46,710 nt of DNA from NCBI GenBank assembly GCA_023150805.1, contig JAKLKF010000057.1, positions 1-46,710 on the forward strand. The letters are read 5' to 3'. The translations under genes and the position numbers were made by a program. Below, piece by piece: positions 6,077 through 14,199 of this stretch. Positions within the stretch are counted from its first letter, which is position 1, and each line of letters starts with the position of its first letter. Under the pieces are notes generated by a model. It was not told the DNA's origin. It made no database searches and saw only the letters and a list, made by a program, of their open reading frames with translations. This DNA is from Myxococcota bacterium (GTDB lineage Bacteria > Myxococcota_A > UBA796 > UBA2385).

Positions 6077-7240
6077 CTAAGTGCTCGAAAGTCCTCGCCT
6101 CCAGATCACCTCGTTCATCACCTCGGTCGTACCGCCGCCGATCCCGTACAGGCGTTGGTCGCGGAACAGGCGCTCGACCCGGCTCTCGCGCATGTAGCCC
6201 ATGCCGCCGTGCAGCTGGACGGCCTGGTCGCAGACGAAGGCGCAGGCCTGCACCGCGTGGTTCTTCGCCATGGCGACCTCCACCGTGACGTCCTCGCCGC
6301 GCCGGTGGCGCTCGGCGACCGTGGCGACGTGGGCCCGGGCGGCGGCCTCGGCGGTCGCCATCTCGGCCAGGCGGTGGCGCAGCACCTGGAAGCCGTCCAG
6401 CGGGCGCAGGAAGGCCCGGCGCTGGGCCAGCCAGGCCCGCGTGTCGTCCAGGGCCAGGCGCGCGGTGGCGACGGCGCTGGCGGCCAGCAACAGCCGCTCG
6501 GAGACGAAGTTGGCCATGATGCCCAGGAAGCCGGCGCCCTCGCCGCCGAGCAGGTTTCCGGCCGGCACCCGGCAGTCCTCGAAGAACAGCTCGGCGGTGT
6601 CGCTGGCCCACCAGCCCATCTTCTGGAGCGCCCGCCCGGTGGTGAAGCCGGGGGTGCCGCGCTCCACGACGAGCAGCGAGACGCCCTCGTGCCGGCGGGC
6701 CGGGTCGTCGGGGTCGCCGCCGGTGCGCACCGCCAGGACCACCAGGTCGGCGCGCAGCCCGCTGGTGATGAAGGTCTTGGCGCCGTGGACGACGTAGTGG
6801 TCGCCGTCGCGCACCGCCCGGGTGCGGATGCCGGCGACGTCGCTGCCGGCGCCAGGCTCGGTGATGGCCAGGCAGGCGACCTGCTCGCCCCGCAGCACCG
6901 GCGGGACGAAGCGCGCCTGCTGCGCCGGGCTGCCCAGGGCCAGGATCGGCGGCAGGGCGATGGCGTGGCTGCCCAGGCCCATGGCCGTTCCGACGCTGCC
7001 GCCGCGGATCAGCGCCTCGGCGACCACCAGGCCGTGGAAGACGTCGCCACCCTGGCCGCCCAGGGGCTCGGGGTAGACCGTGCCGACCAGGCCGGCGGCG
7101 GCGGCCTCCGCGTGCAGCGCGCGCGGGAAGGCCCCGGCCTCCTCCCAGGCGGCGGCGTGGGGCGCGATGTGCCGGTCGACCCAGCCCTGGGCGGACCGGG
7201 CCAGCGCGCGGTGGCTGTCGTCGAGGAAGAGGTCGAGCAC
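6077..7240 (-). CDS. Acyl-CoA dehydrogenase (long-chain/CaiA-like)
   Basis: 387 residues, the usual length; GTG start behind GGGAGG. It catalyses alpha,beta-dehydrogenation of an acyl-CoA with FAD and passes electrons to ETF. Family signatures: ACLAITEPGAGSDVAGIRT (~122-140) and the C-terminal QLHGGMGYMRESRVERLFRD followed by GGGTTEVMNEVI. The catalytic Glu position of the medium-chain type is Gly here. As in long-chain and isovaleryl enzymes, the base is probably Glu 248 in SERLLLA. Gene order suggests cotranscription with the upstream lipoprotein (39 bp gap), though functions seem unrelated. It is convergent with the element's integrase. Confidence 0.92.
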   Translation of the reverse strand: MLDLFLDDSHRALARSAQGWVDRHIAPHAAAWEEAGAFPRALHAEAAAAGLVGTVYPEPLGGQGGDVFHGLVVAEALIRGGSVGTAMGLGSHAIALPPILALGSPAQQARFVPPVLRGEQVACLAITEPGAGSDVAGIRTRAVRDGDHYVVHGAKTFITSGLRADLVVLAVRTGGDPDDPARRHEGVSLLVVERGTPGFTTGRALQKMGWWASDTAELFFEDCRVPAGNLLGGEGAGFLGIMANFVSERLLLAASAVATARLALDDTRAWLAQRRAFLRPLDGFQVLRHRLAEMATAEAAARAHVATVAERHRRGEDVTVEVAMAKNHAVQACAFVCDQAVQLHGGMGYMRESRVERLFRDQRLYGIGGGTTEVMNEVIWRRGLSST

Positions 7241-7279
7241 GGGGCCTCCCGAGGGACGGAGGCGACCAGTGGATCATGC

Positions 7280-9646
7280 CTACGGGCACGCATCGCCGAC
7301 GGTGGCCTCGCCCGAAGGGAGGTCCACCGTCGCCATGGTCACGCGTTCATTCTCGCCCGTGAAGGTGCAGGTGTGCGACAGGGCCAACGCACCATCCACG
7401 TAGATGTTGATGGTCGCGTCGTTGGCACCACTGTACACGGTGGAGGCGAAGTCGTGGACCATGACGGTGTAGACCCCATCCGCCGGGTCGGCGATCCGCG
7501 TGTTCTCCGGTCCGGTGCCGTAGATGTCGTCCAGTTCGAGGCTGGGATTGTCGCCGGCCACGCCCGGCACTCCCCAGTCGAGGACCACTCCGTCGGCGCA
7601 GTTCCGGTAGTAGCAATCCGTGTCGGTCTCGTACTCGCCATCCGGGGCCAGCAGGTGCAGGTCCAGGTCATCCCCGGCGTGCGCCCAGAACAGCTCGACC
7701 CACAAGCGGTCGGAGGGCAACGCGGTCAGGGTGGCCTGGCACGGCTCGGACGAGAGGCCCGCGTCGTTGACCACCACCAGCTCGCCCACGTAGTCTCCGA
7801 TCAGATCCCACTCGAAGCCCGAACGATCCGCGTCTCCTGGCGGCATGACGGCCGCGCTACCGGAGGGCAGGGAGACCAGCGTCCACTGGTACTCCACGAT
7901 GCTGCCGCCCGAAGGATCGTAGGAGTCCGCGCCGATCCAGGTCGCCCGGTCGGCGTGGTCCACGACGACGCCTGGGCTGACCGTGCAGACGGCGACCGGA
8001 AGCGTGGGATCGCCTCCACCCGACGCGCACTCCTCGTCGGGAAGGGGGTAGGTGATCTCGACCGTCGCGCCACCCTCGGGGCGCTGATCCTCGTCGAAGA
8101 CGACGGCGTTCTCGACCTCGTCGTAGATCCACCCCTCTTCGACCAGGAGGCCATCCACGCGCACTTCGATGGCGGCGGCCACGGGGATGTCGGTGAGCGG
8201 GAAGCTGGCGTCCCTGGCGGTCCAGCCGGCCGCCTCGCCGAGGGCGGTCATGTGCTCCGACCAATCGGAGGCGCACGCGGAATAGAGGCCACCGCCCGTG
8301 GCCGTCACCTGGTCGGAATAGCCCGTGGCTGGCGCGGCCGTCTCGCAGCCTTCCGGAGGTTCACCGGCGATGGCGTGGACCTGCACGACCGTGGCATCGT
8401 CCTTCAGCGACAGGAAGAAGTCGACGTAGTCGAGCCCATTCCACCCCGAGAGCATGGACGAAGCGTCGCCTTCGTCGGTGACGTACACGACGTGCAGAGG
8501 GGCTTCCTCACGCAGGAACCCCGCCTCCACGCAGTCCCCGCCGTCCAGGCAGCGGCGCGCCATCTCCGAGCCCAGGTCCAGGTCGCCGCCGTCGACCGCC
8601 AGGTCGACCAGGGCCTGGAAGTCCGAGGCGGCCACCTCCGCTGTGGTGGTCCGGAGGACGTCGCCCAGCACGGTGGGGTCGTCGGTCGTGATGAGCGCCA
8701 TCCGGTAGTCCGCTTCATCCGCTTGCAGGGCGGCGAAGAGATCGGCGGCGCCGTCAACGAGGAGCGCCCGCTCCTCCACCATCGAGTCGCCTCCGCGCAG
8801 GACCCAGAGCAGGTCGACGGAGGCCATCTGCTCGAAGATATCGGTGTTTTCGCCCAGGATCCAGCCCTCGGCCGACACCGAGGCCGTGGCGACCGGGGTC
8901 ATGATGTCGTTGCTGGTGACTTCCAGCCAGGCTGCGTCCTCCACGTCGTCCAGGGGGGTGTACACCACCTCGACCTCGATCACGGCGAACTCTCCCGACG
9001 TGGCGTCGTAGGGCAGCGTCCAGGGAAGCTCGCCGTTGACCTCCGTGCGCAGGTCGAGCGTCAGCTCGGGGGAGGAGAGGGACAGGTCCAGGCTGGTGAC
9101 CTCCAGGTCCGCGTTGCCGACGTTGGTGAGACGGATCGCCTGCCGGGCCGTGCAGCCGACGGAGACGCCCAGTTCCGCCTCGGCCGGACTGAGCTCGAGC
9201 GCGGGCCCGTGGCCCTCGCCGACCAGCTTGATGCGCGTGGTCGCCTCGTCGGGATCCCCGCTCTCGATCACGAGGTCGTTCTCGAAGTACGATGGCCACA
9301 AGGGCCGGTACTCGACCCAGAGCGCCTTGGATTCGCCGGGCTCGAGGCCGAGCGGAACCGCCGCGCTCGGAAGATAGGCTACCACCTCCTCGGAGGCGTC
9401 GGCCAGGTAGATGTTGGTGACCTCCAGGGTTCCGTCCCCCACGTTTGCCAGGGTGAACTCCAACCAGGCGTACTCGCCGACGTCGACCAGGCCGAAGTCG
9501 ACGAAGTCCTGGCCTGCCCAGTTCTCGATGGGTCCGACCTCGATGTCGGGCACGCCCCCGGTACCGCCGCCTCCCGGCTCGGCGGGTTGAATCCCCTGCT
9601 CGGTACATGCCGCCAGGCCCGCTGCTGCGATCACGAAACGACGCAT
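7280..9646 (-). CDS. Large multidomain lipoprotein (choice-of-anchor D, VWA-like, PKD-like, YfaP-like)
   Basis: 788 residues; ATG with GGAGGAAG ribosome-binding site. A lipobox (AAGLAAC, Cys 14) predicts an outer-membrane or surface lipoprotein. Domains by eye: two choice-of-anchor-D/ASH beta domains (~35-235, with LEFTLANVGDGTLEVTNIYL and IRLTNVGNADLEVTSLDL); a von Willebrand A-like domain (~265-430, MALITTDDPT, LHVVYVTDEGDAS); a PKD-like domain (~560-640, GGSIVEYQWTL); and a C-terminal YfaP/DUF2135-like domain (DDLDLHLLAPDGE, then Cys pair CYYRNC, VYTVMVHDF). The VWA metal site, normally D-x-S-x-S, reads LRGGDSM, so metal binding may be lost. Cell-surface adhesion or binding is plausible; ligand unknown. 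Confidence 0.85.
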   Translation of the reverse strand: MRRFVIAAAGLAACTEQGIQPAEPGGGGTGGVPDIEVGPIENWAGQDFVDFGLVDVGEYAWLEFTLANVGDGTLEVTNIYLADASEEVVAYLPSAAVPLGLEPGESKALWVEYRPLWPSYFENDLVIESGDPDEATTRIKLVGEGHGPALELSPAEAELGVSVGCTARQAIRLTNVGNADLEVTSLDLSLSSPELTLDLRTEVNGELPWTLPYDATSGEFAVIEVEVVYTPLDDVEDAAWLEVTSNDIMTPVATASVSAEGWILGENTDIFEQMASVDLLWVLRGGDSMVEERALLVDGAADLFAALQADEADYRMALITTDDPTVLGDVLRTTTAEVAASDFQALVDLAVDGGDLDLGSEMARRCLDGGDCVEAGFLREEAPLHVVYVTDEGDASSMLSGWNGLDYVDFFLSLKDDATVVQVHAIAGEPPEGCETAAPATGYSDQVTATGGGLYSACASDWSEHMTALGEAAGWTARDASFPLTDIPVAAAIEVRVDGLLVEEGWIYDEVENAVVFDEDQRPEGGATVEITYPLPDEECASGGGDPTLPVAVCTVSPGVVVDHADRATWIGADSYDPSGGSIVEYQWTLVSLPSGSAAVMPPGDADRSGFEWDLIGDYVGELVVVNDAGLSSEPCQATLTALPSDRLWVELFWAHAGDDLDLHLLAPDGEYETDTDCYYRNCADGVVLDWGVPGVAGDNPSLELDDIYGTGPENTRIADPADGVYTVMVHDFASTVYSGANDATINIYVDGALALSHTCTFTGENERVTMATVDLPSGEATVGDACP

Positions 9647-9786
9647 GGTGCTTCCTCCACTCAGGCACGACAGGGCCGGGTGCCATCCTACAACCGCGCT
9701 TCGCCTTCGGCAATCCGCCGGCCCCATGCGTCCGCGTCCCTCCCGCACCGCCGACGGCAGACGGACCCGGCGCCGCGACCCGCCAG

Positions 9787-10350
9787 TCAGCGACGGGCGA
9801 CCCGGCCGGCGAGGCCGCACGGTGGCACGAGGAGGGTCCCGTCGTGGCCAGGTTCGGCGCCACCCGGCATCTCAGCGATCGGCGCGCGCCCGGCCAGACG
9901 TGCACCCGCACCGGCACAGGGGACGGAGGCCGCGGCGACCTCCTCCGCGGTCTCGCGCGGGTCCACAACGTGCGTGGCGCACCGGGCTCCGCACGCACCC
10001 GCGGAGCGAGGCCCCCTCCTGGCCCCGTCGCGCGCGCCTGCCACCTCGGCCGCCCGGAGACGACGGACCGATCGGGAAGGCGCGCGGTGGCCAGCATGCC
10101 CAGGATGGGCTCGACCATGGGCGCGTCGACGCCGCGCCGTCGCGCCGCCCCGGGTCTGCGGGAGCCGGGTCCCCACGCCCATCTCCTCCCCCCGGGCGGC
10201 GAGGTGGAGCATGGCGTCGAGGATCGCCGGCCAGATCGGGTCGTCCGGGGCGCGGTCCGCCTCGCAGCGCAGGTCCCGATGCCGGTCCTGCACGGAGCGG
10301 TTGCGCTCCGGCGGCAGGTCTCGGGCGGTCCCCCTACCGGGCCCCCGCAC
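9787..10350 (-). pseudogene. Frame-disrupted gene of unknown function downstream of the pyrophosphatase
   Basis: Three adjoining segments carry strong G/C third-position bias in different minus-strand frames. First DLPPERNRSVQDRHRDLRCE through PAILDAMLHLAARGEEMGVG (~10315-10150). Then, one frame over, VDAPMVEPILGMLATARLPD (~10130-10060). Then back to ETAEEVAAASVPCAGAGARL to the TGA at 9787. This looks like one gene with two compensating indels, or decay. A GTG at 10350 would overlap the end of the pyrophosphatase. No family recognised; sequencing error is an alternative explanation. Confidence 0.4.
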
Positions 10351-10846
10351 CTCGGCTCTCGCGCGCCCGCGACCGCCCCCCCCCACCACCGGCCGCGCAC
10401 CCGTCGTCCAGCCCTTCGAATCGCGTCTGCCCGCTGCTCCGTCCGCGGGCGCCTCCCAGCCGACCGGCCAGCGCCTTGACCCTGGCGTACAGCGCGAAGA
10501 AGGCCACCAACTGCAGCCGCTCGGCGTGCGACAGACCCCCGTCGCGGCCCTCGGGCACGCAGAGCAGCTTGTCGTCGCGCCGCCCCTGGTCGAGGAACAG
10601 GGCCCGTCCGACCACCCGGCCCCGGACCACGCTGCCACGGGCCCGGCGCGGGCCCAGCAGCACGGCGTCCGGCGGGTCGCCGTCGTCGGCCAGGGGGCCG
10701 GGCAGGCTGCCGTAGTTGAAGGGGCAGGGCAGGGGCGAGACGAAGTCGACCCCGCCATCGGCGCCCCACTTCACGAAGCCGCCGCGAGGGACCTCGATCC
10801 GCACCTGCACGAGCCCGGCCTCTGGCGGCGTGATCACGGCCTGCAC
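10334..10846 (-). CDS. ppa: Inorganic pyrophosphatase (family I)
   Basis: 170 residues from GTG 10846 (GTG 10837 also possible); E. coli Ppa has 175. It hydrolyses PPi to 2 Pi, pulling biosynthetic reactions forward. The core aligns well: RIEVPRGGFVKW, FNYGSLPG, then DDGDPPDAVLL, where the three Asp (55, 57, 60) match the metal-binding aspartates of the DGDPxD signature. FLDQGRRDDKLLCVP supplies the second Asp pair (86, 91). The Gly/Arg-rich C-terminal ~40 residues differ from standard enzymes. The 5' region is GC-rich with no clear ribosome-binding site. It is divergent from a lipoprotein gene. Confidence 0.85.
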   Translation of the reverse strand: MQAVITPPEAGLVQVRIEVPRGGFVKWGADGGVDFVSPLPCPFNYGSLPGPLADDGDPPDAVLLGPRRARGSVVRGRVVGRALFLDQGRRDDKLLCVPEGRDGGLSHAERLQLVAFFALYARVKALAGRLGGARGRSSGQTRFEGLDDGCAAGGGGGRSRARESRGAGAR

Positions 10847-10930
10847 CTCGTCGGCGGGCGTCGGGCACCTCGCCCGGTCGCTGGCCCGCCGCGTCCGGGC
10901 TATCGTGGGCGGGCACGGAACGGAGACCCG

Positions 10931-11401
10931 ATGGCCGCCAGGCACCTGTCCCTCATCGCCCTCGCCCTCGTCGCCTGCGCCAAGGGCGACACCTCCTTCT
11001 CGGCCGGCCAGGGCGACGGCACGACCCAGATCGGCAACGGCGGCATGGAGGTGTACCCGGCCGAGGGCCTGGTCTGGGAGGGCCTGGTCACGGGCTTCCC
11101 GTGCTCGGAGTACCTGCGCATCGAGAGCGTGGGGCTGGAGGAGCTGAACATCGCCTCGGTGGACGTCACCGTCTCGGGCGACGGCGTGTTCACCCTGCCG
11201 TCGACGCACGAGGGCATCTCGGTGGCCCCCGGCGACTTCTACGAGCTGTCGGTCCAGGCGACCCTCTCCACGATGGAGGCGGTCACCGGCGAGCTGCGCA
11301 TCAAGTCCAACGACGAGGAGAACGGCGACCTGCGCCTGCCGCTGACAGCCAACCCGGCGACGGACTGGGACACGGGCGACACGGGCCAGCCGCCCTGCTG
11401 A
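10931..11401 (+). CDS. Small lipoprotein with choice-of-anchor D-like fold
   Basis: 156 residues. The signal peptide ends in LALVAC (lipobox Cys 17). One beta-sandwich domain follows (YLRIESVGLEELNIASVDVT, SVAPGDFYELSVQATLST, ELRIKSNDEENGD), resembling the choice-of-anchor-D/ASH domains of the 788-residue lipoprotein at 7280-9646, suggesting a shared surface-display theme. It ends in DWDTGDTGQPPC, a DTG-rich tail style seen in several secreted proteins in this window. ATG start; divergent from ppa across 84 bp, which must hold both promoters. Confidence 0.8.
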   Translation: MAARHLSLIALALVACAKGDTSFSAGQGDGTTQIGNGGMEVYPAEGLVWEGLVTGFPCSEYLRIESVGLEELNIASVDVTVSGDGVFTLPSTHEGISVAPGDFYELSVQATLSTMEAVTGELRIKSNDEENGDLRLPLTANPATDWDTGDTGQPPC

Positions 11402-11419
11402 GCGGCACCCCCCGGCAGC

Positions 11420-12880
11420 TCAGGGCTTGGGTACGTAGACCAGGCGCGGCCGGACGGGCCAGCCGGTCTTGGGGTAGAAGGCGCGGCCCGTGTAGCGCAG
11501 GGTCTCGCCCACCTGGTAGTGCTCGGCCAGGCCGTGCCCCAGCTTGCCGTCGGGCAGGATGATCGCGGCCCAGCGGCGGGCGGCGATGGCGTCGTCGACG
11601 CGGGCGGCGAAGGGGGAGAGGCGGCCGCCGTGGTCGACGTCCCACAGGGCGATGAGCGGGAAGGACGGCGCCTTGCCCGCCAGCACCGGGTACCACGGCG
11701 CGTGCGGCATCAGCACCTCGCCCTCGATGGTGCGCAGGCGCGCGACCAGCTCCTCGCCCGCCAGCACGTCGGCCGGCGTCGGCTGCTGCGGCCCCACCTC
11801 CCAGCGGGCCTGCCAGGCCTGGCCGGCCAGCAACAGCGAGGTGAGCAGGGCGACGGCCGGGTGGGGGAAGGCCCGGCGCAGGGCCAGGGCGGCCAGGCCC
11901 GCGGCCAGGGCCAGCACCCAGTGGCCGGGGACCAGCACGTTGAGGAAGCCGCCGTGGTGGCCGCGCATCACCATGCACAGCACGACGGCCAGCGCGGCGT
12001 TGGCGGCCCAGTAGACGGCGCCCTGGCGCGCCTCCTCGCCGCCGGGCCGGGCCGTGGGCAGGCGCGCCAGCAGCGGGGCCAGCGGCAGCAGCGCGACCGC
12101 CGCCGGCATGGCCATGACCAGCTCGCGCGGCGCGCCGGGGAAGAAGCGCTCCAGCACGAAGGGGTGCCGGGCGGGCACCTCGAGCAGGTAGACCAGGAAC
12201 AGCCCGTCGCTGCGCCACTGGAGCAGGCCCACGACGAGCAGCGCCGGCAGTACGCTCCAGGCCGCAAAGCGCAGCGCGGGTCCCCTCCCCCGCGCCCACC
12301 ACAGCCAGCCCAGCATCGGCAGGCCGAAGGCGGCGGCGTTGTGCTTGGCCAGGAAGGCCAGGACCAGCAGCAGGCCGCCCGTCGCCAGCCAGCCCCGCCG
12401 CACCAGGACCAGGGCCCCGCCCAGCAGGGCGACCAGCAGGCCGTCGGCCCGCACCAGGTCGAAGAAGGTGCCGCTGTCCTCGTAGGTCGACAGGAACAGG
12501 GCGGCGGCGCCCAGGCCCAGGCCCACGCCGCCGCCCTCGCGCCGCAGGGCCGCGACCAGGGCCAGGCAGGCCAGGCCCACCCCGACCAGCGAGACCAGGC
12601 GGCCCACGGTGTAGTCGACCCCGGTGACCAGCCCCAGGCCCCCGAGCAGCCAGGGGTAGAGCGGCGGGTACAGGTAGGGGATCCAGTCGGCCGAGGGCTC
12701 GGTGTAGAGCGGCAGGCCCTGGCTCACTCGCAGGGCGTGCACCAGCATGCCGCCCTCCATCCACTCCAGGTCGAAGGGGTAGGACAGGCGCGGGCCCACC
12801 GTGACCAGCAGGCGGTGCACCAGGGCGACGAAGGCGACCACCAGCGGCAGGTCGACCAGCCAGGGGACCCAGCGCCTCAT
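11420..12880 (-). CDS. GT-C-type membrane glycosyltransferase (ArnT/PMT-like)
   Basis: 486 residues with about 10-12 hydrophobic segments and a soluble C-terminal portion. The first extracytoplasmic loop holds DLEWMEG (Asp 37, Glu 39, Glu 42), the acidic motif expected of GT-C enzymes that use polyprenyl-phosphate sugars. YLYPPLYPWLLGGL follows, as in GT39/GT83 relatives. It probably transfers a sugar to an envelope acceptor at the periplasmic face; substrate unknown. ATG 12880 overlaps the stop of a small membrane protein (ATGA), which itself overlaps the class II aldolase (GTGA), giving a three-gene operon. Confidence 0.8.
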   Translation of the reverse strand: MRRWVPWLVDLPLVVAFVALVHRLLVTVGPRLSYPFDLEWMEGGMLVHALRVSQGLPLYTEPSADWIPYLYPPLYPWLLGGLGLVTGVDYTVGRLVSLVGVGLACLALVAALRREGGGVGLGLGAAALFLSTYEDSGTFFDLVRADGLLVALLGGALVLVRRGWLATGGLLLVLAFLAKHNAAAFGLPMLGWLWWARGRGPALRFAAWSVLPALLVVGLLQWRSDGLFLVYLLEVPARHPFVLERFFPGAPRELVMAMPAAVALLPLAPLLARLPTARPGGEEARQGAVYWAANAALAVVLCMVMRGHHGGFLNVLVPGHWVLALAAGLAALALRRAFPHPAVALLTSLLLAGQAWQARWEVGPQQPTPADVLAGEELVARLRTIEGEVLMPHAPWYPVLAGKAPSFPLIALWDVDHGGRLSPFAARVDDAIAARRWAAIILPDGKLGHGLAEHYQVGETLRYTGRAFYPKTGWPVRPRLVYVPKP

Positions 12881-13179
12881 CCGCGGCCAGGCCCGCGGGC
12901 AGGGGGCTCAGGCGGCGGGGGGTCGGGCGGCGGAGGATCCGGCTCCTTGCGCCTGCCCGGCAGCAGGGCGGAGAGCACGCCGGCGACGAAGGAGGCGAAC
13001 AGCCGCAGCGCCAGGCTGATCGCCGCCTGCAAGGGCCACAGCAGCAGGCCGAGCAGGCCACGCGGCGGGCCGAGCTCGGTCGAGGGCGGCGGCTGGAAGC
13101 CCGGAGGCGGCGCCGGCCGGTCCTCGGGGCGCACGACGACCGGGGCCGGGCCCTCGGGCTCGCCGTCGCGGGGGCTCAC
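12877..13179 (-). CDS. Small proline-rich membrane protein
   Basis: 100 residues with 4-bp overlaps to both neighbours. A Pro-rich N-terminus (about 45 residues) leads into a hydrophobic stretch (LLGLLLWPLQAAISLALRLF and ASFVAGVLSALLPG, ~43-74), then a short basic and Pro-rich tail. It looks like a one- or two-pass inner-membrane protein. No family recognised. Tight linkage to the glycosyltransferase suggests an accessory role (inference). Confidence 0.65.
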   Translation of the reverse strand: MSPRDGEPEGPAPVVVRPEDRPAPPPGFQPPPSTELGPPRGLLGLLLWPLQAAISLALRLFASFVAGVLSALLPGRRKEPDPPPPDPPPPEPPARGPGRG

Positions 13180-14144
13180 GCGCCCTGGCCGAGCGCCCGC
13201 AGCACCTCGGCCACGACGGCGTCTTCGAGGCTGTGGGCCGGGGCCGGCGCCGCGGCGGGCACCACCTTCGCGGCCGCCCCCGCCTGCGCCGCCGCGGGCG
13301 CGTCCGCCGCCTTGCGGGCCGCCTCGATCACGCTGCGCAGGTCCTGCAGCGGCCCCTTGCTCATGCGCGACATGCGCAGGTCGGCGGCCGGCCCGATGCC
13401 CGAGGGGCTGGGGTTGCTGCAGCCCGAGCAGCCCATGCAGACCTCGGGCAGGTCGGCGCCCTCCTGGTGGACCTTCTCCACCGCCGCCGGCGGCCCGCCG
13501 TAGCGCAAGAGCCCCATCCTGCGCAGGTGCACCGCCTCCTCGGGGGGAAGCTCCCGCACGTGGCCCAGGTCGCGCGCCGTCTTGGTGATGAGCGCCGTGT
13601 GCTCCATCGTCTCCAGGCGGCAGAAGGCCTCCAGCAGGCTGCCGCCCACGCAGAGCGCCCCGTGCCGGTCCATCAGCACCGCGTCGTGGTGCTTGATGTA
13701 GGGCCGCACCCCGTCGGCCAGCGCCCGCGTGCCGGTCGTCTCGTACTGCACGGTCGGCACCGAGCCGAGCGTCAGCACCACCTCGGGCAGCACGCAGCGG
13801 GCCATGCTCACGCCGGCGATGGTGAAGGCGATGCTGATCGGCGGGTGGGTGTGGATCACCGCCCGCACGTCCGGCCGCTCCTCGTAGCAGGCCAGGTGCA
13901 TCGCCATCTCGCTGGTCGGCTGCCCCTTGCCGCGCACCTTGCGGCCCTGGCGGTCGATGACCACCAGCTCGTCGTCGGTGAGGAAGCCCTTGTGGCAGCC
14001 GGCCTGGGTGCAGAGGATGTTGCCGTCCGGCAGCAGCGCCGACAGGTTGCCATCCATCGCCACGAGCAGGTTGCGCTCGTAGCAGAGGTGGCTGAAGCGG
14101 ACGATCTCCTCGCGGAGCTTGTGCTCGGGGACGGGTCGGCTCAT
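13176..14144 (-). CDS. Class II aldolase/adducin family protein with Cys-rich, helix-ended C-terminal tail
   Basis: 322 residues; the class II aldolase domain occupies ~1-220 (typical enzymes are 210-230). Zinc-site residues are present: Glu 79 (PTSEM), His 98 and His 100 (IHTHP), His 161 (DRHGALCVGG). Such enzymes cleave or rearrange sugar phosphates (fuculose-1-P, ribulose-5-P). An extension of ~100 residues follows. It contains CMGCSGC (Cys 236, 239, 242), an amphipathic helix (~265-281), an Ala/Pro linker, and a terminal helix LEDAVVAEVLRAL (306-318) like the encapsulation peptides of microcompartment cargo. No shell genes are in the window. It lies downstream of gpsA (55 bp gap). Confidence 0.82.
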   Translation of the reverse strand: MSRPVPEHKLREEIVRFSHLCYERNLLVAMDGNLSALLPDGNILCTQAGCHKGFLTDDELVVIDRQGRKVRGKGQPTSEMAMHLACYEERPDVRAVIHTHPPISIAFTIAGVSMARCVLPEVVLTLGSVPTVQYETTGTRALADGVRPYIKHHDAVLMDRHGALCVGGSLLEAFCRLETMEHTALITKTARDLGHVRELPPEEAVHLRRMGLLRYGGPPAAVEKVHQEGADLPEVCMGCSGCSNPSPSGIGPAADLRMSRMSKGPLQDLRSVIEAARKAADAPAAAQAGAAAKVVPAAAPAPAHSLEDAVVAEVLRALGQGA

Positions 14145-14199
14145 GCGGGTCTCGGAGGGAGGGGGGCGGCCCCCGGAGGGTGGAGGACGGCGCTGCTGC

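Noticed and set aside
6077..7240. Inactive acyl-CoA dehydrogenase lacking its catalytic Glu
   Set aside because: The C-terminal position is Gly as in long-chain and isovaleryl types, and the alternative base Glu 248 in SERLLLA is present.
6050..10930. Very long plus-strand open frame antisense to several genes
   Set aside because: It is a high-GC antisense shadow: its translation is His/Gln/Val-Gly low-complexity and opposite strong minus-strand genes. Only its last 156 codons (10931-11401), with a lipobox and beta domain, are real.
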